Assembly (NCBI GenBank): GCA_903970445.1
Contig: CAJCIP010000065.1
Coordinates: 61,023-125,022 of the forward strand
Direction of reading: 5' to 3'
Length of the DNA stretch: 64,000 nucleotides
Source: Verrucomicrobia bacterium Tous-C9LFEB
Lineage (GTDB): Bacteria > Acidobacteriota > Terriglobia > Terriglobales > Acidobacteriaceae
Shown here: one piece after another, positions 56,057 to 64,000 of the stretch
How the letters are laid out: the number at the start of each line of letters is the position of its first letter
Numbering within the stretch: the first letter of the stretch is position 1
Notes under the pieces: model-generated
What the model was told of the DNA's origin: nothing
Databases searched by the model: none
The model's input: the letters and a program-made list of their open reading frames with translations, nothing else
Position numbers and translations under genes: made by a program

Positions 56057-57211
56057 GTGCTTCGAACCGCTCAATGCGCGTACATGGCAGGGATGCTAGC
56101 CCTTTGCCTTTGCTTAGAACTGGCGAACGCTCAGAACGTTTCTCCCGCCCAGGCCATGGCAGCGGCCCAGACCTTCTGCCCCGCAATGGCCGTGGGAGCG
56201 GACGTTTCCTTTCTGCCCCAGACAGAAGCCAAAGGAGTGCAGCTTCGCGATGCGTCCGAGGCGAGGCCCGGGCTGGAAATCTTGCGCGATCATGGCTACG
56301 GCTGGGTCAGGCTTCGCCTCTTCGTTCATCCAACCACGCTGCCGAACGACCTGGCTTACACGCTTGAAGAAGCCAAACGCGCGAAGGAACTGGGATTCGG
56401 TTTCGTGCTGGACTTCCACTACTCCGATGATTGGGCTGACCCGCAGCACAACAACGCACCTTTGGCCTGGGCCAAATTGAGCCATGAAGACCTGGCGAAA
56501 ACCGTGTTCGCTTATACACGCGACACGGTAGCCAAGTTCCGCGAGCAAGGCACGCTTCCGGACATCGTGCAAATTGGTAACGAGATTACATCCGGCATGA
56601 TGTGGCCGGATGGCAAACTTCCTGACCACTGGGACCACTTCACCGATCTATTGAGTGCCGCAGCACGCGGTGTTCAGGAAGGCAGTCGCGCTCCAGGCGC
56701 CACTGGCGGACGAAGGCCGGCCATCATGATCCACATCGATCAGGGCGGCAACAGCGAGACCACGCAATGGTTCTTCTCGCATGTGCTTGCGGCGCACGTG
56801 CCGTTCGATGTTATCGGCCAATCGTATTACCCGTGGTGGCAGGGAAGCATGAAAGATCTGCGCGACAATCTTGCGTTCATGGCGCACACCTACCACAAGC
56901 CAATCGTGGTGATCGAGACGGCGTATAGCTGGCGGCCCGAAAACTACATCAACAAGCGCGCTCCGTTTCCGGAAACGCCTGAAGGACAGCGCGATTTCCT
57001 GCGCGCGTTAGCGGAAACGGTTGCCTCGACTCCCGACAACCTCGGCAAGGGACTTTTCTGGTGGGAGCCCGCGGCGACGGGCAATCTCGCCGGCCGCGCT
57101 CTCTTCGATGAGAAGGGAAGTGCGCTGCCTGCGCTGAACGTCTTCGATGGCTGCATGAAGCCCGCATCCACAACCACCGCAGGCCCGAACGGTCCTAAGG
57201 ACTCACATTGA
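56057..57211 (+). CDS. GH53 endo-beta-1,4-galactanase
   Basis: 384 residues from GTG 56057 (ATG 56084 gives 375). A signal peptide, ending about ELANAQ, is more plausible from the GTG since it then has an Arg ahead of the hydrophobic core. GH53 features: GADVSFLPQTEAKG at the start of the barrel, VRLRLFVHPTT, LDFHYSDDWADP, the acid/base E176 in QIGNEI, and the nucleophile E287 in VVIETAYSW, then LFWWEPA near the end. It hydrolyses beta-1,4-galactan side chains of pectin (arabinogalactan type I). Exported. It overlaps the GH35 gene by 4 nt. Confidence 0.93.
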   Translation: MLRTAQCAYMAGMLALCLCLELANAQNVSPAQAMAAAQTFCPAMAVGADVSFLPQTEAKGVQLRDASEARPGLEILRDHGYGWVRLRLFVHPTTLPNDLAYTLEEAKRAKELGFGFVLDFHYSDDWADPQHNNAPLAWAKLSHEDLAKTVFAYTRDTVAKFREQGTLPDIVQIGNEITSGMMWPDGKLPDHWDHFTDLLSAAARGVQEGSRAPGATGGRRPAIMIHIDQGGNSETTQWFFSHVLAAHVPFDVIGQSYYPWWQGSMKDLRDNLAFMAHTYHKPIVVIETAYSWRPENYINKRAPFPETPEGQRDFLRALAETVASTPDNLGKGLFWWEPAATGNLAGRALFDEKGSALPALNVFDGCMKPASTTTAGPNGPKDSH

Positions 57212-59682
57212 TTTTGCTTCGCACGATTACACGAGAGGTCTGCTGTTGCGTGTGCTTCTTTTTCCTCACGCCTGCGGTGGCGGCGCCGCAGAATGTCGTG
57301 CGGATTGATGCCACAGCTCCCGCTCCGGCGCCGATGCCTGTGCCTGCAAAGCTTGGAACAAATCGCAATCCGCATGGCGACGTGATTGCAGTGAACTCAC
57401 AGTACCTCACCTTCAACGGAAAGCCCTGGATCCCGGTGATGGGGGAATTCCACTTCTCGCGTTATCCGCAAGCCGAGTGGGAAGAAGAAATCCTGAAGAT
57501 GAAGGCTGCCGGCGTCAGCATCATCTCCACGTATGTCATCTGGATTCACCATGAGGAAAAAGAAGGCACATTCGACTGGAGCGGCCAACGTGACCTGCGG
57601 ACGTTCGTGCAGCTTTGTGCGAAGCACGGCATGTACGTGTACCCACGCATCGGCCCTTGGGCGCACGCGGAAACGCGCAACGGGGGACTTCCGGATTGGG
57701 TGGTGAAGAATGGCCCGGTGCGTCAGAACGATCCCGTGTACCTGCGCGAAGTCGCGACCTTCGATGGGCAGATCGCGCAACAGCTCCATGGCCTTCTTTG
57801 GAAAGACGGTGGCCCGGTGATCGGCATTCAAATCGAAAATGAATACCGCGACACTGGGCCGGGCAAAGGTGACGAACACATCCGCACCCTCAAGGACATG
57901 GCACTGCATGACGGCCTCGACGTGCCGCTGTATACCGTTACCGGATGGGACGGCGCAGCCATTCCCCTTGACGCGGCTCTGCCTGTCTTTGGTGGTTATC
58001 CTGACGCTCCGTGGGACGGGTCGCCGCACAAGCTTTCTGCAAATGAGGTGTACGCGTTCCGCTTCGCGAATCGCTCTGCGGGAAGCATGGGAGCGATCGG
58101 CGGCAAGGGGCAGGGCGCGGCGTCCAGCTACCGCGGAACGCCCTTCCTCACAGCAGAAGTCGGCGCAGGAATGCAGGACACCTACTTCCGCCGGCCGGTT
58201 GTGTCAGCGGATGACATCGCATCCATTGCCCCCGTGATGCTGGGCAGCGGCGCGAACCTGCTTGGCTATTACATGTTCCACGGCGGCCGCAACCCGGAGG
58301 GCACCACCACGCTGCAGGAGTCGCAGCGGACAGGCTATCCCACCGACGTGCCGGTGAAGAGCTACGACTTTCAGGCGCCGATCGGCGAGTTCGGACAGGA
58401 GCGCCCTTCGCTACGCAAGATGAAGCTCGTGCACTACTTTCTTGAAGACTTCGGCGCGGAGCTTGCGCCTATGCTCCCGCATGCGCCAAGTGTGTTGCCG
58501 CAAAGCCCGGCTGATCTTTCCGTGCCACGTGTCGCGGCAAGAACTCTCGGTGACGCCGGCTTCCTATTTTTCAACAATCACATACGGGGCGTGTCTGCGC
58601 AGACCTTCGCTGGGTTCCAGGTGGAGTTGCAACTGCCTGCCGGTACCCTCCGCGTGCCGGCGCAGCCGATCGATCTTGCACCGGACGCTTACGGTATTTG
58701 GCCCGTAAACCTTCACCTTGGATCCGCGATCCTTCGCTACGGAACTGCCCAACTCTTCAAGCGTGTGCGCACCGGTGACGAAACGAACTTCTTCTTCTTC
58801 GCCATACCCGGCGTCAGCCCGGAGTTGATGCTCGCGCCGGATGCCAAGGTTCTGCATATGACCGGCGCTGTCCAGCAATCGCAAACGCCCGCAGGATTGC
58901 GTCTCCGCATGAGCCCTGACAGCGCATCGTCTGTGCAGCTCGAAGGCGGAATGACGCTGGTCGTGCTTCCCAGAACGCAGGCCGAGAACATCTGGCGCGG
59001 CGATGATGCCAGCGTTCTCATGTCTACGGGCGCAGACGCGTTTGCCGATGGAGATCAATGGACGCTGCAAAGCACCGGTGACCGGACTTTTTCGTTCGGA
59101 GTGTTCGGAAGCGCCTCTCGGCCATCGTCGCCTGCCGCCGAGTTACAGTCTGCGGAAGGCCAATATCCCTTTCAACGCTACAGATTGAAAGTTCCTGCGG
59201 TCTCTTTACCTATCGAGGCTCAACCTGTGCGCGCCGCCGATCCGCCGAGGACGTTACAAATGGGTGCGTCCTTCTCCTGGCGTCCGCAGCCGCTACCGCT
59301 CGCCCCGGACGATGGAGACTTCACCCACGCCGCAGTGTGGAAACTGCAACTGCCCGCAGTTCCTCCCGCGCCGCAGCTTGCTGATGTTTTCCTGCGCATA
59401 CGCTACCAGGGCGACGCTGCGCGTCTCTCAAGCGGTGCGACGCTGCTTGATGACAGCTTCTGGAACGGCATTCCCTGGGAGATCGGATTGCGCGAAACAG
59501 GTCTCCTCAGCGGCGCTCCCCAGACACTTCAGTTACGCATCCTTCCGCTGCCGAAGTCCTTTCCGATGTACATAGAAAATGCCGATCAGTTGAGCTTTCC
59601 CCGCGGAGTCGCTGACGCGCTTTCGGGCATCGAGCTGGTGCCGCGGTATCAGGTGAAGCTGAACCTCACACCGTCGAAGTGA
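57208..59682 (+). CDS. GH35 beta-galactosidase
   Basis: 824 residues, TTG start overlapping the GH53 stop (TTGA). The signal peptide is about residues 4-27. The GH35 barrel shows QYLTFNGKPWIPVMGEFHFSRYP, ISTYVIWIHHEEKEG, ARIGPWAHAETRNGG-like (YPRIGPWAHAE), the acid/base E212 in QIENEY, and the probable nucleophile E317 in FLTAEVGAGM. The C-terminal half carries beta-sandwich/jelly-roll domains. It releases galactose from galacto-oligosaccharides made by the GH53 enzyme. Large size matches the bacterial multi-domain GH35 group. Confidence 0.92.
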   Translation: MILLRTITREVCCCVCFFFLTPAVAAPQNVVRIDATAPAPAPMPVPAKLGTNRNPHGDVIAVNSQYLTFNGKPWIPVMGEFHFSRYPQAEWEEEILKMKAAGVSIISTYVIWIHHEEKEGTFDWSGQRDLRTFVQLCAKHGMYVYPRIGPWAHAETRNGGLPDWVVKNGPVRQNDPVYLREVATFDGQIAQQLHGLLWKDGGPVIGIQIENEYRDTGPGKGDEHIRTLKDMALHDGLDVPLYTVTGWDGAAIPLDAALPVFGGYPDAPWDGSPHKLSANEVYAFRFANRSAGSMGAIGGKGQGAASSYRGTPFLTAEVGAGMQDTYFRRPVVSADDIASIAPVMLGSGANLLGYYMFHGGRNPEGTTTLQESQRTGYPTDVPVKSYDFQAPIGEFGQERPSLRKMKLVHYFLEDFGAELAPMLPHAPSVLPQSPADLSVPRVAARTLGDAGFLFFNNHIRGVSAQTFAGFQVELQLPAGTLRVPAQPIDLAPDAYGIWPVNLHLGSAILRYGTAQLFKRVRTGDETNFFFFAIPGVSPELMLAPDAKVLHMTGAVQQSQTPAGLRLRMSPDSASSVQLEGGMTLVVLPRTQAENIWRGDDASVLMSTGADAFADGDQWTLQSTGDRTFSFGVFGSASRPSSPAAELQSAEGQYPFQRYRLKVPAVSLPIEAQPVRAADPPRTLQMGASFSWRPQPLPLAPDDGDFTHAAVWKLQLPAVPPAPQLADVFLRIRYQGDAARLSSGATLLDDSFWNGIPWEIGLRETGLLSGAPQTLQLRILPLPKSFPMYIENADQLSFPRGVADALSGIELVPRYQVKLNLTPSK

Positions 59683-59758
59683 AGGCTGAAAACTGGTATC
59701 GCTGCGCCGCCGAGGGTCCCGGTCAGCCGCGATCGAGATAAATGCGGAAATTTTCTGC

Positions 59759-59806
59759 ATATCCGTCTTTCGGCGGATATCAGTCGTTACTGAGAAGGCC
59801 TACAGT
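59759..59806 (+). promoter_or_regulatory. Candidate NarL-regulator site and -10 of the receptor gene
   Basis: ATATCCG-TCTTTCGG-CGGATAT (59759-59780) is a perfect 7-bp inverted repeat. Its core (59761-59779) is identical to the site at 56004-56022. TACAGT (59801-59806), a 4-of-6 -10 match, lies 21 nt after the core, the same spacing as in the other promoter. This would give a roughly 77-nt leader before ATG 59891. Confidence 0.65.
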
Positions 59807-59890
59807 AGCTTCCGCTGGTAAAGCAGATGTTTCCGCCGCTCGAAAGAGCCCGTTATGCCGGGCTGTGAAGTTTTTTGGAGGATGTGTTTC

Positions 59891-62800
59891 ATGAGTAGCT
59901 TTTTACGCGAGTCGCGCCTGCCACAAGCTGCGCTGTACGGTATGTGCGCGGTGCTTTTTGTACTCGCGCTGGTTTCGCCCGCCACGAGCGCGGCGCAGGT
60001 CGGCACAGCAACGGTGACGGGTACGGTGGAAGATACAAGCGGCGCTCTGATTCCAGGCGCGACCGTGACGCTGACGGAGACAACCAACGGCACGCATCGC
60101 ACGGTAACAAGCGATTCGAAAGGTTTCTTCTCTTTCCAGAATCTTCCCGCGGCCACGTATCAGGCGAAGTTTCATATGGAAGGCTTCAGCGATCTCCAGC
60201 GCGGCAACGTGGTCGTCCACATCGGCGATAGCGTCAGCATTCCCGCCATTCGCCTCGGCGTCAGTTCGCAGCAGACTGTGGACGTCACCGCTCAGAGTGA
60301 CGCCATTCAGCCGACGACGAGCGGTGAGAGCTCCTACACCCTCACGAACAAGCAGATCGAAAACCTCGACATCCAGGGCCGCAGCGCGATCGAGTTGCTG
60401 GGTCTCGTACCCGGCGCGGCGAACTCCGGCAACTTTACCAGCGACAGCTACAGCGGCCAAACTGCGGGCTTCAGCCAGAATGGCAGCGGGTTCAGCGTCA
60501 ATGGCAACCGCTTCGATCTCACGCAGATCGTGAGCGACGGCGCGACCGTCAGCGACGTGAACTCAGCCGGGGCCGCTGCTGTCACCCCCAACATCGATTT
60601 CATCTCGGAAGCGAAAGTAGAGACAGCGGCCTTCCTGCCGGAGAATCCGAACGGGCCAATCGTCGTGAGTACGGAAACAAAATCCGGAGGACGGAACTTC
60701 CACGGTGAGCTGTACGCGCAGGTGCGCAATCACGTGCTCGAGTCTACCGATTGGCGCGTGAAGAACCTCGGCCTGCCCAAGCCGACCGACGCGTACTACT
60801 ACCCCGGTGTCACACTAAGCGGTCCGATCGTCATTCCCGGAACGAGCTTCAACAAGAACCGCGATAAGCTCTTCTTCTTCGCAGGCTTCGAGAAGGACCT
60901 GCAGTACGTGCAGGATCCCTTGCTGGACATCCGCGAAGCTGTCACGCCCACGCAAGCCATGCGCATGGGCGATTTCACGAATACCGCATACCTGAACAGC
61001 ATCTCCGGGCCCGGCTACTACGCCAGCGTCACCCCGTGTTCGACCGGCAACAACCCGAGCTATTGCACAACGCCGGGAACGATCAATCCATCTTCAATTG
61101 ACCCAAATGGCCGCATTCTTCTGAACGCACTGCCACTGCCTAATGCGAATCCAAGCACGAATGGCGGCTACAACCTAATTACGACCGCGCTCAACTTCCA
61201 GCCCCGCGATCAGGAGAACGTCAAAGTCGACTACAACATCAATCAACGGAATCACCTTTCAGGCCGCTACAACCACGAGTCCGAAACAGTTCCGTTTCCC
61301 TTTGGATATTATGACCAGTTCACGCCGAATGGCTTTCCGGCTGGTCAGTATGGACACAATCAATCCAACTCGGTAGTGGGTAACCTCTCCACCGCGCTTA
61401 CTTCATCTCTGACAAATCAACTCATTTTCAGCTACACGCGATTGGGATTTCAGACGTATCTGCATAACGAAGCCGCCATCTCGCGTTCGGCGTTGGGCTA
61501 CAACGCAAGCGATCTCTACAACAACAACACGGACATTCTGCCGAATGTTCAGCCATCATACGGTGGCGCGGGTTATGCTTCGCTTTACCTCATTGGCGGA
61601 AGCTATCCTACGACAGACAATCCTCAGCAGACGTATGTCATCAACGAGAACGTCACGAAAATCCTGCGCACGCACACGCTGAAGGCTGGCTTCTACTTCG
61701 CACAGCAGCAGTTCGGCGGCCTGACTCCAGGCCAGGAGAACGGAACGATCGAAACAGGAGAATACGGCGGTGCGTATGAGACTGGAAACGTGTTCGCCGA
61801 TCTGCTCACGGGTCAAATTGCCGGCTACCAGCAGAGCACGAAGAACTTCATCGGCAACATGAAGGAGAAGCGGGCCGACTTCTTCGTGCAGGATGAGTGG
61901 AAAGTCACACCACGCTTCACGCTCAACGGCGGCGTGCGGGTCAACCATATCGGTGCCTGGTATGAGGAGAGCGGACGCATTGTTGTCTTCGATCCCAGCA
62001 AGTACAGTTCTGCGAGCAACTACGCTGCCGCGCCTGGATTGGTCACGCATGCAACGGATCCTTCCGTCTCCATCAGCGGCGGCAAGCCGCTCGGTTTCCA
62101 AATCGCTCCTGACATTGGCTTCGCATGGGACTTCCTCGGCACCGGAACCACCATTCTTCGCGGCGGTTTCGGAACCAACTACTATGCCGACCCTGGCGCA
62201 AACGCCTTCTCCACGATCGAGGCTCCGCCGAACGAGACCTTCACCAGCTACTACGGCCTCACCACAATCTCAAAGATCCCGACCCTGCAGACGTATCTTC
62301 CACTGGGTCTGTATGGTGTCGGCAACCGCAATGATTCACATCTTCCTGTGACCCGTTCGTACACGCTGGCTGTCGCTCAGGCCTATCCGCACGGTCTTCA
62401 TACAGAAATTTCCTATAACGGAAATGGATCGAAGTATCTGACCGGTTACAGCAATCAGAACCCGGTGCCGGAGGGCTGCGCGGCCGAGTACCAGGGCTAT
62501 GCTCCGGGTTCTTTCAACGACGTATCGTGCCGGCCCTATCCGCTGCTATCCAGTCTCAGCACGGAAGTGCACAATCTGAGCTCCTTCTATAACTCACTGC
62601 AGGTAACGGCGTCCAAGGCGACGGGTGTCGCGAACTTCTGGCTAACATACACCTACGGCAAGGCGATGGCCTACAACTGCGAAAACACATTCGACGAGCG
62701 CCGTTGCTACAACCCCGCGCCCTTCGATCGCAGCCAGAACCTCAACATCTCCTACCTCATCAATCTTCCAAGCGTCAGCGCGAAGTACCTTGGCAACCAC

Positions 62801-63442
62801 AAGGTGCTGAACGGCGTCCTGGATGGCTGGCAGTTCACCGGCATTGAGCAGCTGAGCACGGGAACGCCGCTCGGTGTCACCGCTGCAGCCTCCGCAAACG
62901 GGAACACCGGCAATGAATATGACGGCATTCACAACCGGACCATCAATTTCTATGCTGTGGGTGACGCTGCGAGCAACTACAGCTCTCCCAATTTCGATAA
63001 CCGTGTAACGGTCGGTACCCCGGATGAGCAGGCCGTACCAACGCTGACCTGTGATCCTCGCACCAACCTTCATGCGCACCAGTACTTCAATGCCGCCTGC
63101 TTCCTGGCTCCCAATAGCGGAGGGAACGCAGCGCTGACTGCTGTCACCCGCCCAAGCATCGGTACCTACAACCTGCCCTACATTCACGGCCCGCGCGCCG
63201 AGTCAGACGACGTAGGCCTTTACAAATCCTTCAAGTTCAGGGAGAACCGCAGCATTCAGATTCGCGGCCAGGCATTCAACGTCTTCAATCATCCCCAGGA
63301 CGCCTTTGTGCAGTACGACCCGGGTCTTTATCTCCACTACGACGCATACGGCGCCGCGCCGGTGAATCCGACACAAGCCGGCTACGCCACCACCAAGCTG
63401 GGTCACCGCACCGTTCAGCTCGAAGCGAAGGTGTTCTTCTAG
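59891..63442 (+). CDS. Oar-like TonB-dependent outer-membrane receptor with carboxypeptidase-regulatory N-domain
   Basis: 1183 residues from ATG 59891 (GGAGG at 59876-59880, correctly spaced). Signal peptide about 14-36. A CarboxypepD-regulatory-like domain follows (VTGTVEDTSGALIPGATVTLTETTNGTHRTVTSDSKGFFSFQNLPAATYQAKF, about 40-92). Then come a plug-like region and a large beta-barrel, with NRDKLFFFAGFEKDLQY, GRYNHESE, DEWKVTPRFTLNGGVRVNH and a closing FNVFNHPQ...LEAKVFF. Final Phe signals outer-membrane insertion. It probably imports galactan oligosaccharides, because it sits after GH53/GH35 and shares their candidate regulatory site. Confidence 0.9.
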   Translation: MSSFLRESRLPQAALYGMCAVLFVLALVSPATSAAQVGTATVTGTVEDTSGALIPGATVTLTETTNGTHRTVTSDSKGFFSFQNLPAATYQAKFHMEGFSDLQRGNVVVHIGDSVSIPAIRLGVSSQQTVDVTAQSDAIQPTTSGESSYTLTNKQIENLDIQGRSAIELLGLVPGAANSGNFTSDSYSGQTAGFSQNGSGFSVNGNRFDLTQIVSDGATVSDVNSAGAAAVTPNIDFISEAKVETAAFLPENPNGPIVVSTETKSGGRNFHGELYAQVRNHVLESTDWRVKNLGLPKPTDAYYYPGVTLSGPIVIPGTSFNKNRDKLFFFAGFEKDLQYVQDPLLDIREAVTPTQAMRMGDFTNTAYLNSISGPGYYASVTPCSTGNNPSYCTTPGTINPSSIDPNGRILLNALPLPNANPSTNGGYNLITTALNFQPRDQENVKVDYNINQRNHLSGRYNHESETVPFPFGYYDQFTPNGFPAGQYGHNQSNSVVGNLSTALTSSLTNQLIFSYTRLGFQTYLHNEAAISRSALGYNASDLYNNNTDILPNVQPSYGGAGYASLYLIGGSYPTTDNPQQTYVINENVTKILRTHTLKAGFYFAQQQFGGLTPGQENGTIETGEYGGAYETGNVFADLLTGQIAGYQQSTKNFIGNMKEKRADFFVQDEWKVTPRFTLNGGVRVNHIGAWYEESGRIVVFDPSKYSSASNYAAAPGLVTHATDPSVSISGGKPLGFQIAPDIGFAWDFLGTGTTILRGGFGTNYYADPGANAFSTIEAPPNETFTSYYGLTTISKIPTLQTYLPLGLYGVGNRNDSHLPVTRSYTLAVAQAYPHGLHTEISYNGNGSKYLTGYSNQNPVPEGCAAEYQGYAPGSFNDVSCRPYPLLSSLSTEVHNLSSFYNSLQVTASKATGVANFWLTYTYGKAMAYNCENTFDERRCYNPAPFDRSQNLNISYLINLPSVSAKYLGNHKVLNGVLDGWQFTGIEQLSTGTPLGVTAAASANGNTGNEYDGIHNRTINFYAVGDAASNYSSPNFDNRVTVGTPDEQAVPTLTCDPRTNLHAHQYFNAACFLAPNSGGNAALTAVTRPSIGTYNLPYIHGPRAESDDVGLYKSFKFRENRSIQIRGQAFNVFNHPQDAFVQYDPGLYLHYDAYGAAPVNPTQAGYATTKLGHRTVQLEAKVFF

Positions 63443-63445
63443 GGC

Positions 63446-63895
63446 ATGGAGCGCTGTAGGCGCGAAACTAGACTAGACACAGTCTTCATCAATCCACCAA
63501 CGGCCAGGCACACTGCTTGGCCGTTCTCTTCAGCAAGCGCTCCCGCTACCCTGAGGCTCAACGAGTGGGCGCTCGCGGGAAAATGGCAGGATGAGCGCCA
63601 GATTGCGACTTCGCTTGCGCCTTCGGCAGCGTTTCTCTACCGCTTTCATGCTCGCGATCTTCCTCTCGTCCTTGGACGGCCAAGGGACGGAAAGCCCACC
63701 CGCTTCCGCGTTACCATCGACGGCAAAGCGCCGGGCGAAGACCATGGAATCGACACGGATGCGAATGGCAACGGCACAGTCAAAGAGAATCGGCTCTACC
63801 AGCTCATCCGCCAGCATCACGCCATCCGCGACCGCACTTTCCGAATCGAATTTCTTTTACCGGGAGTGCAGGCGTATTCCTTCAACTTCGGCTGA
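63446..63895 (+). pseudogene. Orphan C-terminal domain of a DipZ/thioredoxin-like protein (probable remnant)
   Basis: 149 codons, beginning 3 nt after the receptor stop. From about residue 37 the sequence matches the C-terminal domain of DipZ-type cytochrome c biogenesis/thioredoxin-like proteins: RLNEWALAGKW, FLYRFHARDLPLVLG, FRVTIDGKAPGEDHGIDTDANGNGT, RLYQLIRQ, and FRIEFLLPGVQAYSFNFG. The upstream thioredoxin and membrane domains are absent, and the first 30 codons look non-conserved. No clear ribosome-binding site. I interpret it as a decayed gene fragment; an independent small protein is possible. Confidence 0.7.
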
Positions 63896-63941
63896 AACAT
63901 CCGTCCAACTAGCGTGTCCGTACTTAGGGTGGGAAGCAAAA

Positions 63942-64000
63942 ATGATGAACAAGACTGACGAACAGGCAGCATTTTCAAGCACGGAGGCGCACTCGTTCCA
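63942..64000 (+). CDS. Start of a gene truncated by the window end
   Basis: ATG ATG at 63942-63947 follows GGGAAGC at good spacing, and the frame (MMNKTDEQAAFSSTEAHSF) is open to the last base. Too short to identify. Confidence 0.4.
   Translation, partial: MMNKTDEQAAFSSTEAHSF

Overview
The window looks like chromosomal DNA from an acidobacterium of the Terriglobus/Granulicella/Edaphobacter type (Acidobacteriaceae). Supporting evidence is an acidobacterial VWFA-related protein, Oar-like carboxypeptidase-regulatory/TonB-type outer-membrane proteins, a TadE/TadG pair, a class II ribonucleotide reductase, the imuA-imuB-dnaE2 mutagenesis cassette, and many short dispersed repeats whose cores begin GTCATCC or GTCATCTCGACC. 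The taxon is inferred from gene content and not from a marker gene. Apart from one island (about 33.4-37.4 kb) the window reads as ordinary GC-rich chromosome.

Layout. 0-5.6 kb: end of an outer-membrane receptor, a secreted VWFA protein, a convergent ArsR/SRPBCC pair, galE and a TPR protein. 5.6-13.1 kb: DUF5522 protein plus the very large helicase Lhr, then a Tat-exported GH127 enzyme and a small membrane protein. 13.3-17 kb: TadE/TadG-VWA, a CAT-anticodon tRNA (probably Ile2), an SDR and a molybdopterin-fold secreted protein. 17.1-23 kb: imuA-imuB-dnaE2 with overlapping genes. 23.3-29.1 kb: small and hypothetical genes, YceI, a lipoprotein pair and a beta-propeller lipoprotein. 29.1-33.3 kb: nrdJ, with a candidate NrdR-like promoter box and five repeat-derived insertions inside its reading frame. 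33.4-37.4 kb: accessory island with a beta-class DNA methyltransferase, two different PD-(D/E)XK nucleases, an orphan barstar, unknown small genes, and a frameshifted REP-associated transposase surrounded by REP palindromes. 37.6-51 kb: LytTR regulator/ECF sigma operon, rlmB, a degenerate metallopeptidase, AsmA, two signal peptidases, rnc, a TPR protein and an ECF/anti-sigma pair. 51.2-63.4 kb: glutaminyl cyclase, tRNA-Ala(GGC), then a beta-1,4-galactan utilisation locus (propeller histidine kinase, NarL-type regulator, GH53 galactanase, GH35 beta-galactosidase, outer-membrane receptor). 63.4-64 kb: an orphan DipZ-like C-terminal domain and the start of another gene.

How genes work together. 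The best supported new regulatory idea is in the galactan locus. The same 19-bp sequence, ATCCGTCTTTCGGCGGATA, containing an inverted repeat, precedes both the GH53-GH35 operon and the receptor gene. In both places it lies exactly 21 nt upstream of a -10-like hexamer, which is a class II activator position. The NarL-type regulator encoded immediately upstream is the obvious candidate to bind it. The second notable system is the methyltransferase with two adjacent nucleases, possibly a restriction-modification system with a two-subunit nuclease. The third is the invasion of coding sequence (nrdJ, lhr) by GTCATCC-type repeats that preserve the frame; one of them carries the same palindrome found beside the REP-associated transposase.
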